A stretch of 64,000 bases of DNA from Corynebacterium renale (GCF_002563965.1 NZ_PDJF01000001.1:186001-250000); one strand, 5' to 3'; counted from the stretch's first letter, positions 21,394 through 32,200 are shown. Notes: generated from the sequence alone by a model not told the origin. Numbers and translations are program-made.

Positions 21394-21409
21394 TAGACAG
21401 CTTGGTCCA
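21394..21409 (+). promoter_or_regulatory. McbR-like operator before metY
   Basis: TAGACAGCTTGGTCCA matches the McbR consensus TAGAC-N6-GTCTA with one mismatch. TTGCAG (21388-21393) and TTAAAG (21411-21416), 17 bases apart, may be the promoter, with the box between them. McbR represses sulfur and methionine genes in C. glutamicum; its binding here is inferred. Confidence 0.65.
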
Positions 21410-21450
21410 CTTAAAGTGCCTTACATAGTTCATTCAACGAAGGAGGCACC

Positions 21451-22764
21451 ATGCCAAAGTACGACAATTCCAATGCTGACCAGTGGGGTTTTTCCACCCG
21501 TGCGATCCACGCGGGACAGGAAGTAGACCAGGACACCGGGGCTCGCAACCAGCCGATTTACAACACAACTTCATACGTCTTTAACGATGCCCAGCATGCG
21601 GCGGACCGCTTCGCGCTCGCCGATGCGGGCCCTATTTATTCCCGCCTGACCAACCCGACCGTCGACGCCCTTGAGAAGCGCATCGCTTCCCTGGAAGGTG
21701 GCGTCGGAGCCGTAGCGTTTGCTTCCGGCCAGGCTGCAGAGACCGCGGCGATTCTCACCTTGGCCGCAGCAGGTGACCACATCGTTACCTCGCCACGCCT
21801 CTACGGCGGCACCGAAACCCTCTTCCAGGTCACCCTGGACCGCTTGGGCATCGAGTTCACTTTCGTCGAAGATCCCGACGACCCCGAATCCTGGCAAGCT
21901 GCAGTAAAGCCAAACACTAAGGCCTTCTACGCCGAGTCCTTCGCCAACCCACAGGCAGACGTCTTGGACATTCCAGTGATTGCGGAGGTGGCACATCGTA
22001 ACTCCGTGCCACTGATCGTGGACAACACCATCGCAACCGCAGCGCTAGTACGCCCGCTCGAGCTGGGCGCAGACATCGTTGTGGCATCGCTGACCAAGTT
22101 CTACACCGGCAACGGTTCCGGCGTGGGCGGCATCCTCGTCGACGGTGGCAAGTTCAACTGGAAGGTCGAACGCGGCGGCAAGCCCGTCTTCCCGTACTTC
22201 GTCAACCCAGACCCCGCATACCACGGCTTGGTCTACGCTGACCTCGGCGAGGCAGCCTACGCGCTGAAGGCTCGCGCTGGCGTTATCCGTGACACGGGCG
22301 CTACGCTGTCCCCCTTCAACGCTTGGGTCACACTCCAAGGTTTGGATACGTTGGCGTTGCGCGTCGAGAAGCATAATGAAAACGCACAAAAGGTCGCTGA
22401 GTTCCTGGCCGAGCAGCCGCAGGTTACCCGCGTGAATTTCGCCGGCCTGCCAGATTCCCCGTGGTACCCCATCAAGGAAAAGCTCGGCCTGAAGTACACC
22501 GGCTCCGTCCTCTCCTTCGACCTGGAGGGCGGCAAGGATGCGGCATGGACCTTCATCGACGCCCTGAAGCTGCACTCTAACGTTGCAAACATCGGCGACG
22601 TCCGTTCGCTGGTGGTCCACCCCGCAACGACCACGCACTCCCAGTCCGACGAACACGGCCTAGCACGCGCCGGCATCACAGAATCGACGGTCCGCCTGTC
22701 CGTGGGCATCGAAAACATCGAGGACATTCTCGATGACCTCAAGGCCGGTTTCGCAGCGCTCTAA
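21451..22764 (+). CDS. metY: O-acetylhomoserine sulfhydrylase
   Basis: PLP enzyme making homocysteine from O-acetylhomoserine and sulfide, the direct sulfhydrylation route to methionine. The 437-residue protein begins with the family stretch WGFSTRAIHAGQEVDQDTGA. It contains IYSRLTNPTVDALEKRIASL and the PLP lysine in VASLTKFYTGNGSGVGG. AAGGAGG precedes ATG 21451. metX follows after 44 bases, giving a metY-metX unit under the McbR-like box. Confidence 0.97.
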   Translation: MPKYDNSNADQWGFSTRAIHAGQEVDQDTGARNQPIYNTTSYVFNDAQHAADRFALADAGPIYSRLTNPTVDALEKRIASLEGGVGAVAFASGQAAETAAILTLAAAGDHIVTSPRLYGGTETLFQVTLDRLGIEFTFVEDPDDPESWQAAVKPNTKAFYAESFANPQADVLDIPVIAEVAHRNSVPLIVDNTIATAALVRPLELGADIVVASLTKFYTGNGSGVGGILVDGGKFNWKVERGGKPVFPYFVNPDPAYHGLVYADLGEAAYALKARAGVIRDTGATLSPFNAWVTLQGLDTLALRVEKHNENAQKVAEFLAEQPQVTRVNFAGLPDSPWYPIKEKLGLKYTGSVLSFDLEGGKDAAWTFIDALKLHSNVANIGDVRSLVVHPATTTHSQSDEHGLARAGITESTVRLSVGIENIEDILDDLKAGFAAL

Positions 22765-22808
22765 TCAGGGCACACCTGGGCACGCCCGGGCACATCTAGA
22801 AAGCACCC

Positions 22809-23942
22809 ATGTATCCTCCCCTTGCTCCCGCAGGTCAGCTGGCCGAAGTTCCCATCGGGGACGTCCGCACAGAGGCCGGCGCCATCATCCCCAACGTGAC
22901 CGTCGCATACCAGCGTTGGGGGCGTTACCGCGTCAACGAAGACGGCACGAACAACGTGCTCCTCGTCGAACACGCACTGACCGGCGACTCCAACGCCGCC
23001 GACTGGTGGGGCGACCTCATCGGCGCAGGCAAGGCCCTGGATACCGACCACTGGTGCGTCATCTGCACCAACGTGCTCGGCGGGTGCAAGGGCACAACCG
23101 GGCCGTCGTCGGTGGCACCGGATGGGCAGCCGTGGGGATCCCGGTTCCCCGCGATTTCCGTCCGCGACCAAGTGTCCACCGAAAAGCAGTTCCTCGACGC
23201 CTTGGGCATCACACGCGTGGCGGCTGTTATCGGCGGCTCCATGGGCGGGGCTCGCACCCTGGAATGGGCGTACATGTACCCGGGTGTCGTCGGCGCGGCG
23301 TGCGTGATTGCGGTCTCGGCTCGGGCGTCCGCTTGGCAGATCGGCATCCAGGGCGCCCAAATCCGCGCGATCACCGGCGACCACAACTGGGCTGGCGGAG
23401 ACTACTACGGTGGGCCCGCCCCCGTCACTGGCTTATCGACGGCCCGACGCATCGCCCACCTCACCTACCGAGGTGAACAAGAAATTGATGAACGCTTCGG
23501 CACCGCACCCCAGCGCGGCGAAAACCCGCTAGGCCCCTACCGCGACCCGGCACAACGCTTCGCAGTGGAGAGCTACCTGGACTACCAGGCGGCCAAACTT
23601 GTAGAACGCTTCGACGCCGGATCCTACGTGGTCCTCACCGAAGCATTGAACCGCCACGACATAGGCCGCGACCGCGGCGGGCTCAACCGGGCGCTGGCCG
23701 ACATTTCGGTGCCAGTGCAGGTAGCTGGCGTGGATACCGACATCCTGTACCCCTACCACCAGCAGGAACACCTTTCCCGCAACCTAGGCAACCTGATCGG
23801 TATGGCTAAGATCGTCTCCCCCATCGGACACGACGCCTTCTTAGCAGAAACTCGGCAGATGGACCGCATCGTGCGCGCCTTTGTGCAGTTCTTGGATCCG
23901 GAGGCCGTCGACAGTAAAGGCGTGATTGAATACTATATCTAG
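22809..23942 (+). CDS. metX: Homoserine O-acetyltransferase
   Basis: Alpha/beta-hydrolase fold enzyme acetylating homoserine with acetyl-CoA, committing it to methionine. The 377 residues carry the nucleophile elbow GGSMGGARTLEWAYMYP (Ser about 148), the oxyanion region EHALTGDSNAADWWGD, the catalytic Asp in GVDTDILYP, and the His in SPIGHDAFL. One coding copy of the dispersed 11-mer (23431-23441) uses the rare Leu codon TTA here. Confidence 0.97.
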   Translation: MYPPLAPAGQLAEVPIGDVRTEAGAIIPNVTVAYQRWGRYRVNEDGTNNVLLVEHALTGDSNAADWWGDLIGAGKALDTDHWCVICTNVLGGCKGTTGPSSVAPDGQPWGSRFPAISVRDQVSTEKQFLDALGITRVAAVIGGSMGGARTLEWAYMYPGVVGAACVIAVSARASAWQIGIQGAQIRAITGDHNWAGGDYYGGPAPVTGLSTARRIAHLTYRGEQEIDERFGTAPQRGENPLGPYRDPAQRFAVESYLDYQAAKLVERFDAGSYVVLTEALNRHDIGRDRGGLNRALADISVPVQVAGVDTDILYPYHQQEHLSRNLGNLIGMAKIVSPIGHDAFLAETRQMDRIVRAFVQFLDPEAVDSKGVIEYYI

Positions 23943-23944
23943 GC

Positions 23945-24285
23945 ATGCGCCGCCTAGTTACCCTACTCACACTTCTCTCCTGTGGTGCGCTCGGCCTCTT
24001 CCTGGGCAGGGCGCCTGAATCAATGACGCTGCACGATCCAACGGCGGACCTGAAGAAATTGCTTACGACGTCATCCATGCCACCGGTTACCACCCTGAGG
24101 ATGATCCCCGCCGTTATTTTGAATTCTCTCCCAACGACGAATGCACGCACGACGGTGAGGCCATTCAGGGCAGCCGCCTTATTGGGGATACCTGGCACGT
24201 GGACGTCCGCTAGGAATGTGTTAAGGGCGCAGTGCGCGAAACCACCATGCAGGTGAAAGAAAAAGACGGCAGCTGGCTCATCTAG
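23945..24285 (+). pseudogene. Decayed lipoprotein gene
   Basis: Directly after metX, ATG 23945 opens a frame with a lipoprotein-like signal, MRRLVTLLTLLSCGALGLFL (lipobox-like LLSC). From about 24019 the coding character moves to another frame. That frame reads EEIAYDVIHATGYHPEDDP, then FEFSPNDECTHDGEAI and DTWHVDVR. It is cut by TAG 24211 and resumes ECVKGAVRETTMQVKEKDG to TAG 24283. One frameshift plus one nonsense codon indicates a dead gene for a small secreted lipoprotein of unknown function. Confidence 0.65.
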
Positions 24286-24322
24286 GTGCCTGCGCCGCAG
24301 CCAGCGCCAGAAGGGAAACCGG

Positions 24323-24383
24323 ACATTTGACAGCCGGTTCGGCCCAAAGTTACCTGAATAAAATTAAAACGGCTGCCAAATGT
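24323..24383. repeat. Inverted repeat with AT-rich centre
   Basis: ACATTTG-a-CAGCCG (24323-24336) and CGGCTG-c-CAAATGT (24370-24383) are 13-bp inverted arms with one mismatch, 33 bases apart. The centre ends in TGAATAAAATTAAAAC (24355-24370), which recurs exactly at 32508-32523. It may be a terminator for DUF3017 or a small mobile remnant. Confidence 0.5.
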
Positions 24384-24395
24384 TCAATTTACGCC

Positions 24396-24743
24396 TTAGC
24401 TTCCCAGCGCATCCACCGATACGCCCAGGAATGTAAGGGCCGCCCCCACTAACGTGCAGAAAGCAACATCGAATCTGCGCGACCGGACAGAGAAAAGCCC
24501 CACGTAGCGGTCGTCGCACACTCCCCGAGCGGCCGCCAGCCAGAGCATGGCCACGCCCAGCATGGTGGTAGCGCGGCGCCAGTGCTCGGTTACAGCCCAC
24601 ACGCCGGACGCGGCAACCATCACAACGAACAGCACTACCAGCAGCTTTTGCGCCCACTCGGGCAGGAGTGAAGGGCGCTGGTCTACCGAATGCGGGTTGG
24701 CCAGCGCCTCTTCGTGTGTTGCTTTATAGGGACTGTTCGGCAC
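24396..24743 (-). CDS. DUF3017 family membrane protein
   Basis: A 115-residue protein with about three membrane helices ([51 protein letters not shown]). Size, topology and position after folD match the actinobacterial DUF3017 family, whose function is unknown. Its GTG start lies 20 bases inside the folD end, so translation is probably coupled. Confidence 0.78.
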   Translation of the reverse strand: MPNSPYKATHEEALANPHSVDQRPSLLPEWAQKLLVVLFVVMVAASGVWAVTEHWRRATTMLGVAMLWLAAARGVCDDRYVGLFSVRSRRFDVAFCTLVGAALTFLGVSVDALGS

Positions 24744-25572
24744 GGGCGACGATGTTCTCCAGCAGGAAGGTGCGGGTCATGGGGCCCACACCGCCCGGGT
24801 TCGGGGAAATGTAGCCGGCCTTTTCCCAGCAGTCGGGGTGGACGTCGCCGGTGGTTTTGCCGTCAACGCGGGAAACGCCAACGTCGAGGATTGCCACGCC
24901 TTCCTTGATCATGTCTGGGGTGAGCATGTGTGGCACGCCAGATGCTGCCACGATAATGTCCGCCTGGCGGGTTTCAGCGGCCAGGTCCTTGGTGCCGGTG
25001 TGGCACAGGGTGACAGTGGCGTTTTCTGAGCGGCGGGTCAGCATCAGGCCGATGGGGCGGCCCACGGTAATACCGCGCCCGATCACCACAACCTTTGCGC
25101 CGTTGATTTCCACGCCGAAGCGACGCAGCAGCGCAATCGAACCGTTCGGGGTGCACGGCAGCGGGGCTGGCTCGTTCAGGACCAGTTTGCCCAGGTTGAC
25201 GGGGTGCAGGCCGTCGGCGTCCTTGGCAGGGTCGATGCGTTCGAGGACGGCGTTTTCGTCGAGATGCTTGGGCAGTGGCAGCTGCACGATGTAGCCGGTG
25301 CAGGCGGGGTCGGCGTTGAGTTCGTCGATAACCGCGTTGAGTTCCTCCTGGGTGGTGTTCTCAGGGAGGTCCTTGCGGATGGATTTGATGCCTACTTGCT
25401 CGCAGTCCTTGTGCTTCATGCGCACGTAGTTTTGGCTACCGGGGTCGTCGCCCACCAGCACGGTGGCAAGGCCGGGGGTGATGCCGTGTTCTTTTAGCTT
25501 TGCGACGCGGGCCGTGAGGTCGTCGATAAGCTCAGCGCGGAAAAGTTTGCCGTCTAGTTTAGTCGCAGTCAC
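24724..25572 (-). CDS. folD: Methylenetetrahydrofolate dehydrogenase/cyclohydrolase
   Basis: Bifunctional one-carbon enzyme interconverting methylene-, methenyl- and formyl-tetrahydrofolate with NADP. The 282-residue protein shows [16 protein letters not shown] with the catalytic lysine, [19 protein letters not shown] and the nucleotide site [31 protein letters not shown] lies near the end. GTG 25572 is chosen because homologues begin MTAxKLDG; an in-frame GTG at 25590 is possible. It is divergent from trmL. Confidence 0.97.
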   Translation of the reverse strand: MTATKLDGKLFRAELIDDLTARVAKLKEHGITPGLATVLVGDDPGSQNYVRMKHKDCEQVGIKSIRKDLPENTTQEELNAVIDELNADPACTGYIVQLPLPKHLDENAVLERIDPAKDADGLHPVNLGKLVLNEPAPLPCTPNGSIALLRRFGVEINGAKVVVIGRGITVGRPIGLMLTRRSENATVTLCHTGTKDLAAETRQADIIVAASGVPHMLTPDMIKEGVAILDVGVSRVDGKTTGDVHPDCWEKAGYISPNPGGVGPMTRTFLLENIVARAEQSL

Positions 25573-25610
25573 TCCCCCATTATGGACCACGGGGGACTAA
25601 TGTGGGGGCA

Positions 25611-26087
25611 ATGACTGGTGCCCCTTTTCACATTGTTTTCGATAATCCCGTCATTGCCGGTAACACTGGTAACGCGATCCGGCTGGCGGCGAACACTGGC
25701 GCACACCTGCACCTCGTGGAACCGCTGGGCTTCAATTTCGACGATAAGCACCTCAAACGCGCCGGCCTGGACTACCATGACCTCGCCGACGTGACCATCC
25801 ACAAAGACATCGACGCCCTATTCGAGTCCCTGCCCGGCGCGCGCGTCTTCGCGTTCACCACGCAGGCCAGCACCGGTTTCCACACCGTGGCCTACCAACC
25901 TGGCGACGTCCTGCTCTTCGGCACCGAACCCACCGGCTTGCCTGCGGAGCACGTGGCGCATCCGCGGATTACGGACCAGGTGCGCATCCCGATGCTGCCC
26001 GCCCGCCGTTCCATGAACCTGTCCAACTGTGCGGCGATCGCCACCTTCGAGGCGTGGCGCCAACTGGGCTACCCGGACGCCGTATGA
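25611..26087 (+). CDS. trmL: tRNA (cytidine/uridine-34 2'-O)-methyltransferase, TrmL type
   Basis: A 158-residue SPOUT-class methyltransferase that should methylate the wobble ribose of certain tRNA-Leu. Motif 1 is IVFDNPVIAGNTGNAIRLAA. The cofactor knot segments are LLFGTEPTGLP and RIPMLPARRSMNLSNCAAI, diagnostic of the family. The ATG at 25611 follows GGGGG at short spacing. Its stop overlaps the photolyase start (ATGA). Confidence 0.92.
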   Translation: MTGAPFHIVFDNPVIAGNTGNAIRLAANTGAHLHLVEPLGFNFDDKHLKRAGLDYHDLADVTIHKDIDALFESLPGARVFAFTTQASTGFHTVAYQPGDVLLFGTEPTGLPAEHVAHPRITDQVRIPMLPARRSMNLSNCAAIATFEAWRQLGYPDAV

Positions 26088-27424
26088 CCACTCTGCTCTG
26101 GTTCCGGGACGACCTGCGTGTCACCGATCACGCCGCACTGACCGCCGCGCTTCACGACGGCCCCACCGTAGCCGTCTGGATCCGGGAATCCGTAGGGCCC
26201 CGCCCGCTGGGGGCTGCGGTGCGGTGGTGGTATCACCGCAGCTTGGAAGAGCTTCGCCATTCTCTGGCTGACCTTGGGGTGCCACTGGTTTTCGCCGCCG
26301 GCGACGCGCGTTCCGTGGTGCCGGAACTGGCGGCCCGGCTAGGTGCTACAACGGTTCGCTGGTCGCGGCGCTACGCGCCCGCTGCCCGCGCGATTGACGC
26401 GGAGGTTAAACAGACCCTGCGTGAAGCTGGCGTTTCCGCACATTCGCATGCCGGTTCGTTGCTTGTGGAGCCTTTCGAGGTAGCGCCCGCGGGCAAAGAG
26501 TTTTACCAGGTCTTCACGCCGTTTTACCGGGCCGCGAGCGAGCGTGGTTTCTCCGACCCGCTGCCGGCACCGGGGCCGCTTCCGGAGGATGCACGTGCCA
26601 CGGCCGAATCCCCGCTTACCCTCGAGGAGCTGGGCTTGCTAGCGCCTGGCCCGGCGTGGTGGGAGGAGACCGTCGAGAAGCATTGGCAACCTGGTGAGAC
26701 TGCCGGGCTGGCGCACGTCACCGACACAGCCTGGGTGCCGGGGTACGCGACTGACCGGGACCTGCCCGGCGCCCCCGACGGGACCAGCAAACTATCGCCT
26801 TACTTGCGTTCGGGGAATCTGTCGCCGGCGTACGTGGCCGTGGCCGTGAGCGCGCATTCCGGTGAAGACGCCGATTCCTGGATCCGCCAACTCTACTGGC
26901 GTGAATTCTGCTGGCACATCTACTACCACCACCCCGCACTGGCTACGCGCCCGCTGCGCACGCAGTTCGAACTCTTCCCCTACCAGCCGGATCCTGATGT
27001 GGTGCGGGCCTGGCAGCGCGCGGAAACGGGTATCGATTTCGTCGACGCCGGCATGGCACAACTCTGGCACACCGGCTGGATGCATGGCCGGGTGCGCATG
27101 TCCGCCGCTTCCCTGCTGACCAAGAACCTGTTGCAGCCGTGGCAGGACGGTGAGCAGTGGTTTTGGAACACGCTTGTCGACGCCGACGAAGCCACCAACC
27201 CGTTCTCGTGGCAATGGGTCGCAGGGTGTGGGGCCGACGCCGCCCCGTATTTCCGCATCTTCAACCCAGAGTTGCAGCAAAAGAAGTTCGACCCAACTTC
27301 CGCGTACACGTCGCATTGGTTGAAGGTGCGCGGCGGGTTGCCCTCAGCCCCGATTGTGGACCTGAAGGAATCCCGCCGCGAAGCCCTGGCAGCCTACGAA
27401 GTGGTCAAGTCGGGACCGCTGTAA
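26084..27424 (+). CDS. phr: Deoxyribodipyrimidine photolyase
   Basis: Light-driven repair of cyclobutane pyrimidine dimers using FAD and an antenna chromophore. The 446-residue protein starts TTLLWFRDDLRVTDHAALTA. The C-terminal FAD domain has TSKLSPYLRSGNLSPAYVA, RQLYWREFCWHIYYHHP, DAGMAQLWHTGWMHGRVRM and WQWVAGCGADAAPYFRIFN. These identify a class I CPD photolyase. ATG 26084 overlaps the trmL stop by three bases. The convergent PH-domain gene ends inside its last 31 bases. Confidence 0.95.
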   Translation: MTTLLWFRDDLRVTDHAALTAALHDGPTVAVWIRESVGPRPLGAAVRWWYHRSLEELRHSLADLGVPLVFAAGDARSVVPELAARLGATTVRWSRRYAPAARAIDAEVKQTLREAGVSAHSHAGSLLVEPFEVAPAGKEFYQVFTPFYRAASERGFSDPLPAPGPLPEDARATAESPLTLEELGLLAPGPAWWEETVEKHWQPGETAGLAHVTDTAWVPGYATDRDLPGAPDGTSKLSPYLRSGNLSPAYVAVAVSAHSGEDADSWIRQLYWREFCWHIYYHHPALATRPLRTQFELFPYQPDPDVVRAWQRAETGIDFVDAGMAQLWHTGWMHGRVRMSAASLLTKNLLQPWQDGEQWFWNTLVDADEATNPFSWQWVAGCGADAAPYFRIFNPELQQKKFDPTSAYTSHWLKVRGGLPSAPIVDLKESRREALAAYEVVKSGPL

Positions 27425-28830
27425 TTCGCTCCCGTGTAATCCGGCAGGGTGCGCTGGCGTAGGATCCGCATAATTTTTTCGGCGTCGGCGGGGTCGAGGT
27501 CGCGGCCCTTCATCCTCACCGGGCCGGGTACCAGGTCGAGGCGGACTGTGGCCACGTTCGCTAGGCGCGCGATTGGGCCCCGGACGTAGGAAAGCTCCTG
27601 GATGTGCGAGGGGTCGATGGCCGCTATGCGGCGGTGCGCCCACCCGAAGCGGGTGACCGTCAAACCCTCGTGCAACGTGATGGACTGCTTTCTGCGATCT
27701 AGTGGCGAAAGCCAGCGGGCACGCTTGGGGGATTCGAACGTTATCCCCTCATCCTGCGGGGCTCCGACGAGGAGTTCCATGATGGCCTTGCCGTTCTCAA
27801 TAGAACCTACGGGCAGGATGTCGGTGGAACCTTGGTTGGCGGAACTTACCCCGTAGCCTGCGATATTGACGCGAACCTGCCACCACCCGGCAAGGCGCCA
27901 CAAGGTGGGCTGGTGTAATTCCACCGAGTGGACGCGGTCCAGGGGCACGGCTTGATGGCGCTTGTTGGCTAATCCGTACGCCAGGTTAAGGACCTCGGAG
28001 TCGGAGTCGAAGGTGGCGGTGTAGTGCCAGGACCTATCAATGATCCGCCACACCGACGGGCCTACCGCGACGAAGAACGCAACCACAGATGCCACGTTGA
28101 GGTCCGCGGCCATGACAATCCCGAAGCCAAGAATCAGGATGATCATGCCGGGTGAAAGAACCGAAGCCATAAATGAGCGCTTGACGGGGACAGTGGGGAC
28201 GACGACGTCGCCGGTGGCCATGCGGTCCACGCCGTCGTCGAGAAGCCGACCGTCCGGGGTGCGCAGCGCCGCAGTAGCGTCGGTGCTCGCGCTGACCTCG
28301 GTGGCAGGAACTTCGGCCGGAGTGCCGTGCACGCGGGCCAGGAGTACCGCGCGCAATTCCTCGGCTTCCTTCTGGGGCAGGAATGCGATTTCTAGGACGG
28401 AATCGCCGCCGCCGGCGGTTTCGACGCGCACCCCTGCCAGGCCGAAAAGCCGCGGTAGGAAAGGTTCGGTGACATCGATGGCTTGGATGCGTTCGTAGCG
28501 GGCGGTGCGGTGGCTACGGCTGATGACGCCGCGACGCAGCTCCACTTGTTCTTCGCCCACGCGGAAGCGGGTGTAGCGCCACCAGATTCCGCTGGCCAGC
28601 CAGATCGCGACGCACACGGCAACCAAAGCCACTACCCCGATCACCAAGGGCAGCCAGTTACCGCCGGTGAGGAATGCCCACATCGACGCAATTGCCCCGC
28701 CGGTCAGGTTCAAGGCGACGATTGCCAGGATCGTCACGATGGTCATCCAGAAGCGCAGCAGCGGCGTAGCACGGTGGACGTGCCGCCAGGTCTCCTGCTC
28801 TTCTTCCGGGCTTTCAAGCGGTGCGCTCAC
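27394..28830 (-). CDS. PH-domain membrane protein, YdbT-like
   Basis: A 478-residue membrane protein with paired N-terminal helices and bacterial PH (bPH2) domains. The repeated signatures are RFRVGEEQVELRRGVISRSH with RYERIQAIDVTEPFLPRLFG, then ALNYG-like NLAYGLANKRHQAVPLDRVH, and HEGLTVTRFGWAHRRIAAI. This is the YdbT arrangement known from Bacillus. The function in Actinobacteria is not established. It overlaps the upstream YdbS-like gene by four bases (ATGA), forming a pair. Confidence 0.85.
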   Translation of the reverse strand: MSAPLESPEEEQETWRHVHRATPLLRFWMTIVTILAIVALNLTGGAIASMWAFLTGGNWLPLVIGVVALVAVCVAIWLASGIWWRYTRFRVGEEQVELRRGVISRSHRTARYERIQAIDVTEPFLPRLFGLAGVRVETAGGGDSVLEIAFLPQKEAEELRAVLLARVHGTPAEVPATEVSASTDATAALRTPDGRLLDDGVDRMATGDVVVPTVPVKRSFMASVLSPGMIILILGFGIVMAADLNVASVVAFFVAVGPSVWRIIDRSWHYTATFDSDSEVLNLAYGLANKRHQAVPLDRVHSVELHQPTLWRLAGWWQVRVNIAGYGVSSANQGSTDILPVGSIENGKAIMELLVGAPQDEGITFESPKRARWLSPLDRRKQSITLHEGLTVTRFGWAHRRIAAIDPSHIQELSYVRGPIARLANVATVRLDLVPGPVRMKGRDLDPADAEKIMRILRQRTLPDYTGANYSGPDLTTS

Positions 28831-29282
28831 AGGCCACTCATCCTCTCACGTGCCTTGACGGAGAGGCGGTCGCGCAGGGCGTCGGCGACGTCGTTAGGCA
28901 AACCCTCAACCGAAGAATCGGATGACGCGGACGCCGTATTCAGTTTCACGGTCTTGAGCCCAAACATCCCGTCGATGGGCCCGGCAGTGACATCCACGTA
29001 CTGGATACGCCCGTACGGGACCACCGTAAACGTGTGCCATACCTTGCCTTTTGTGATGAGGAATTCGTCGTCGGTTTCCTTCCACCCAATCAGCGGTACC
29101 TGGGATGGGACCAGGTACAGCTGCCACAGGGTGAACAGGCCAACAATCGCGGTACCGATGTGCCACCACTGCGACCACTGGAACCCTGCCCACGCGAAGA
29201 ATCCGGTCACAATAAGAAGGAATGGAATCCTGGCAAGGTAGCGGGACCAGATAAGTTTTCTGCTGACGGGATTTAATTCCAT
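28827..29282 (-). CDS. PH-domain membrane protein, YdbS-like
   Basis: A 151-residue protein with two N-terminal membrane helices (RIPFLLIVTGFFAWAGFQW and TAIVGLFTLWQLYLV). One bacterial PH domain follows: TDDEFLITKGKVWHTFTVVP, RIQYVDVTAGPIDGMFGLKT. ATG 29282 is chosen, preceded by AGGG; a GTG at 29306 would overlap dnaE2. It is the small partner of the YdbT-like protein and lies ten bases after the dnaE2 stop. Confidence 0.85.
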   Translation of the reverse strand: MELNPVSRKLIWSRYLARIPFLLIVTGFFAWAGFQWSQWWHIGTAIVGLFTLWQLYLVPSQVPLIGWKETDDEFLITKGKVWHTFTVVPYGRIQYVDVTAGPIDGMFGLKTVKLNTASASSDSSVEGLPNDVADALRDRLSVKARERMSGL

Positions 29283-29292
29283 GCGCCCTAGG

Positions 29293-32200
29293 TTAACGGA
29301 AGTCACGGGAGCCTCGCGAGAGCCACTGACCGACGGGTAATTCCTCCAGTTTGTCCGCAACCACCGAGGCCACACCGTTGGCGTTCTGCACAATTCCGCG
29401 CACCACCAGGACCTTCGCAGTGCGCGCCACGATGCGCTGGCGTTTCCATAACCCGGGCGAGACCATGATGTTCATCAGGCCGGTCTCATCCTCCATGCCC
29501 AAAAACGTCACCCCGGAAGCCGTGTTGGGCCGCTGCCGGTGCGTCACGATTCCCGCCACCCTGATCCGCGTGGAATCGGCACAATCCATGAGCCGGTTCG
29601 CGGGCACAATCCCGTGCTGGTCCAGGGCGTTGCGGAACATTTCCATGGGCTGCGTGGCGGGTGTTACCCCGGTCGAGAGGATGTCAGCGGCGAGCATCTC
29701 AAACGCGCTCATCCCGGGCAGTGCCGGTGCCTGCGGTTGCGAAAGGCCAGGCAGCATTCCCTCATGCTCGGTGGCTGCGACACCTGCCTCCCACAATGCT
29801 TGACGACGGCTCACCCCAAACCCATCAAACGCCCCCGCGCGAGCCAGCGCCTCCGTCTGCGGGACGGTCAGGTCTGCACGGCGCGCCACATCGGCGATAC
29901 TGGTAAACCGGCCGGCGCGGCGTGCTTCCTCGATGCGCGTGGCAGCAGCGGCGCCGAGCCCTGCTACGAGCCCGAGCCCGAGCCGGATGGTGGCGTCGTG
30001 AAGCACAGCTGATTCCACGCCGGATTCCTGCACGTCAACGGGGTGTACCTGCACGCCGTGGCGGCGGGCATCCTGGATGAGCGACTGCGGGGAATAGAAG
30101 CCCATCGGCTGGGCGCGCAGTAAGCCCACGCAGAAGTGCGCCGGGTAATGCAGCTTGAACCAGGCGGAGAAAAACACCAGTGACGCAAAAGATTGCGAGT
30201 GGGATTCCGGGAAACCGTAGGCGGCGAATGCCACAATTTTGTTCCACAGGGTCTGGGCAACGTCGCCGGTAATACCACTGGTCTGCGCGCAGCCGTCGAA
30301 GAAGCGGGTGCGCATGGCCTCCATTTTCTCCGGCGAACGTTTGGACCCCATGGCGCGGCGCAGGTTGTCGGCTTCCGCGCCGCTGAATCCGGCGGCGTCG
30401 ACGGCAATGTGCATGAGCTGTTCCTGGAACAATGGGACGCCGAGCGTGCGGCCCAGCGACTTCTCCAAGACCGGGTGGTCGAAGGTCACCGGCTCCTCCC
30501 CGTTGCGTCTGCGCAGGTAGGGGTGCACGGACCCGCCTTGGATGGGCCCCGGGCGGATGAGCGCGACCTCAACGACGAGGTCGTAAAACTCGCGGGGCTT
30601 CAACCTGGGCAAGGTGGCCAACTGCGCGCGCGATTCCACCTGAAACACGCCCACCGCGTCGCCGCGGGAGAGCATCTCGTAGACGCCGGCTTCTGAAAGG
30701 TCCAGGTCCCACAGCTCCACGACGCGCCCGGTGGTCTCCGCAACCAGGTCAATCATGTGGTGCAGGGCTTCCAACATGCCCAAACCTAGGAGATCGAACT
30801 TCACTAAGCCGGCGGCTGCGCAATCATCCTTGTCCCACTGCACCACGGACCGGTTTTCCTTGCGCGCCCATTCGGTGGGGACGACGTCGGCAATCGGCCT
30901 ATCACAGATCACCATACCCCCGGAGTGGATCCCCAGGTGGCGGGGTTGTCCCTTGAGCTTCCCGGCCAGCTTGACGACGTCGTCGGGCACCTCCGCGGTA
31001 CCTTTCGCCCACGCATCGGCGCTGCCCTGCGGGTACCCCAAGGCCCGTGCGGCGTCCCGGGTAGCACCGCGCGTGCGGTACGTGATCACGTTGGCTACCT
31101 GAGCTGCGTTATCCCGTCCGTAGGTGCGGTACACATACTGAATCACCTCTTCGCGGCGCGTAGCTTCAATATCGACGTCGATGTCTGGTGGGCCATCGCG
31201 ATCTGCGGAGAGGAAACGCTCGAAGAGAAGACCTGAACTAATGGGCTCGGCGTTCGTGATTCCAAGAGAGAAGCAGACGGCAGAGTTCGCCGCCGACCCC
31301 CTGCCCTGGCACAGAATATTTTCCCGCCCGCAGAAGTCCACGATGTCCCACACGATGAGGAAGTAACCCGGAAAGCCTAAGTCTTCGATGACCTGAAGTT
31401 CGTATGCGATCTGTTTCCGCGCGGCCTCACGGATGCTTAAAGGTCGGGTGGCGTACCTTTTCTTCGCGCCTTCCCAGGTCAGGTGGGCTAGCCAGGTGGC
31501 CTCGGTGTGGCCGTCTGGTGTGCGGTGCGCGGGCAGATTGGGGGCCACCAGGTTGAGGGTGAAGGCACACTCGTGTGCCAAGGTGACGGTCGCCGGCAGC
31601 AGGTCGGTTCGGTCCGGGACGAGCTGGGACATCTGGGCGCCAGAGCGCAACCACGAGGCACCCATGGGGTGGGCGTAGGGGGCGGACTCCCCCACCGTTT
31701 CCCGGAGCGCCAGCGCATGCTTCGCTGCAGCCAGGCGCGCGTCACTGCGCGTGGCGGCGGTGGGCCGGGCGCTTAAGATTGCTGGCAGATCAGGGTATTC
31801 GGACGCGATCCGGTCGAGGGCGTGGTTGTTGTCGTAGTCTTCGGGCACCATGAGCGCCTGGTATTCCAGGACGCAGTGGTTACCGAAAGCGCTGTGCAGC
31901 CGGGAAAAATGGGTAGCCCACGTGTGATCTACCAGCACGTAGCAGTGCCCGGCTAGGTCCTCGGCAATCAGTTCGAGGGGCAAGTATTCCGGTTTATTCT
32001 TCGACCCGCGCATGTGGGCGCCAGTCATGACGTGGGAGAGTCGCTTGTATCCTTCCGGCCCTTTGCAGATGACACCGAGGTGGCCGTCGGGAAGGCTTAA
32101 CTGCGCGCCGAATACGGTGGGCATTCCGCGCTCGGCGGCGCGTTCAGCGAATTTTGCCACCCCGTAGAATCCGTCATAATCTAATAAACCAATGGCAGAT

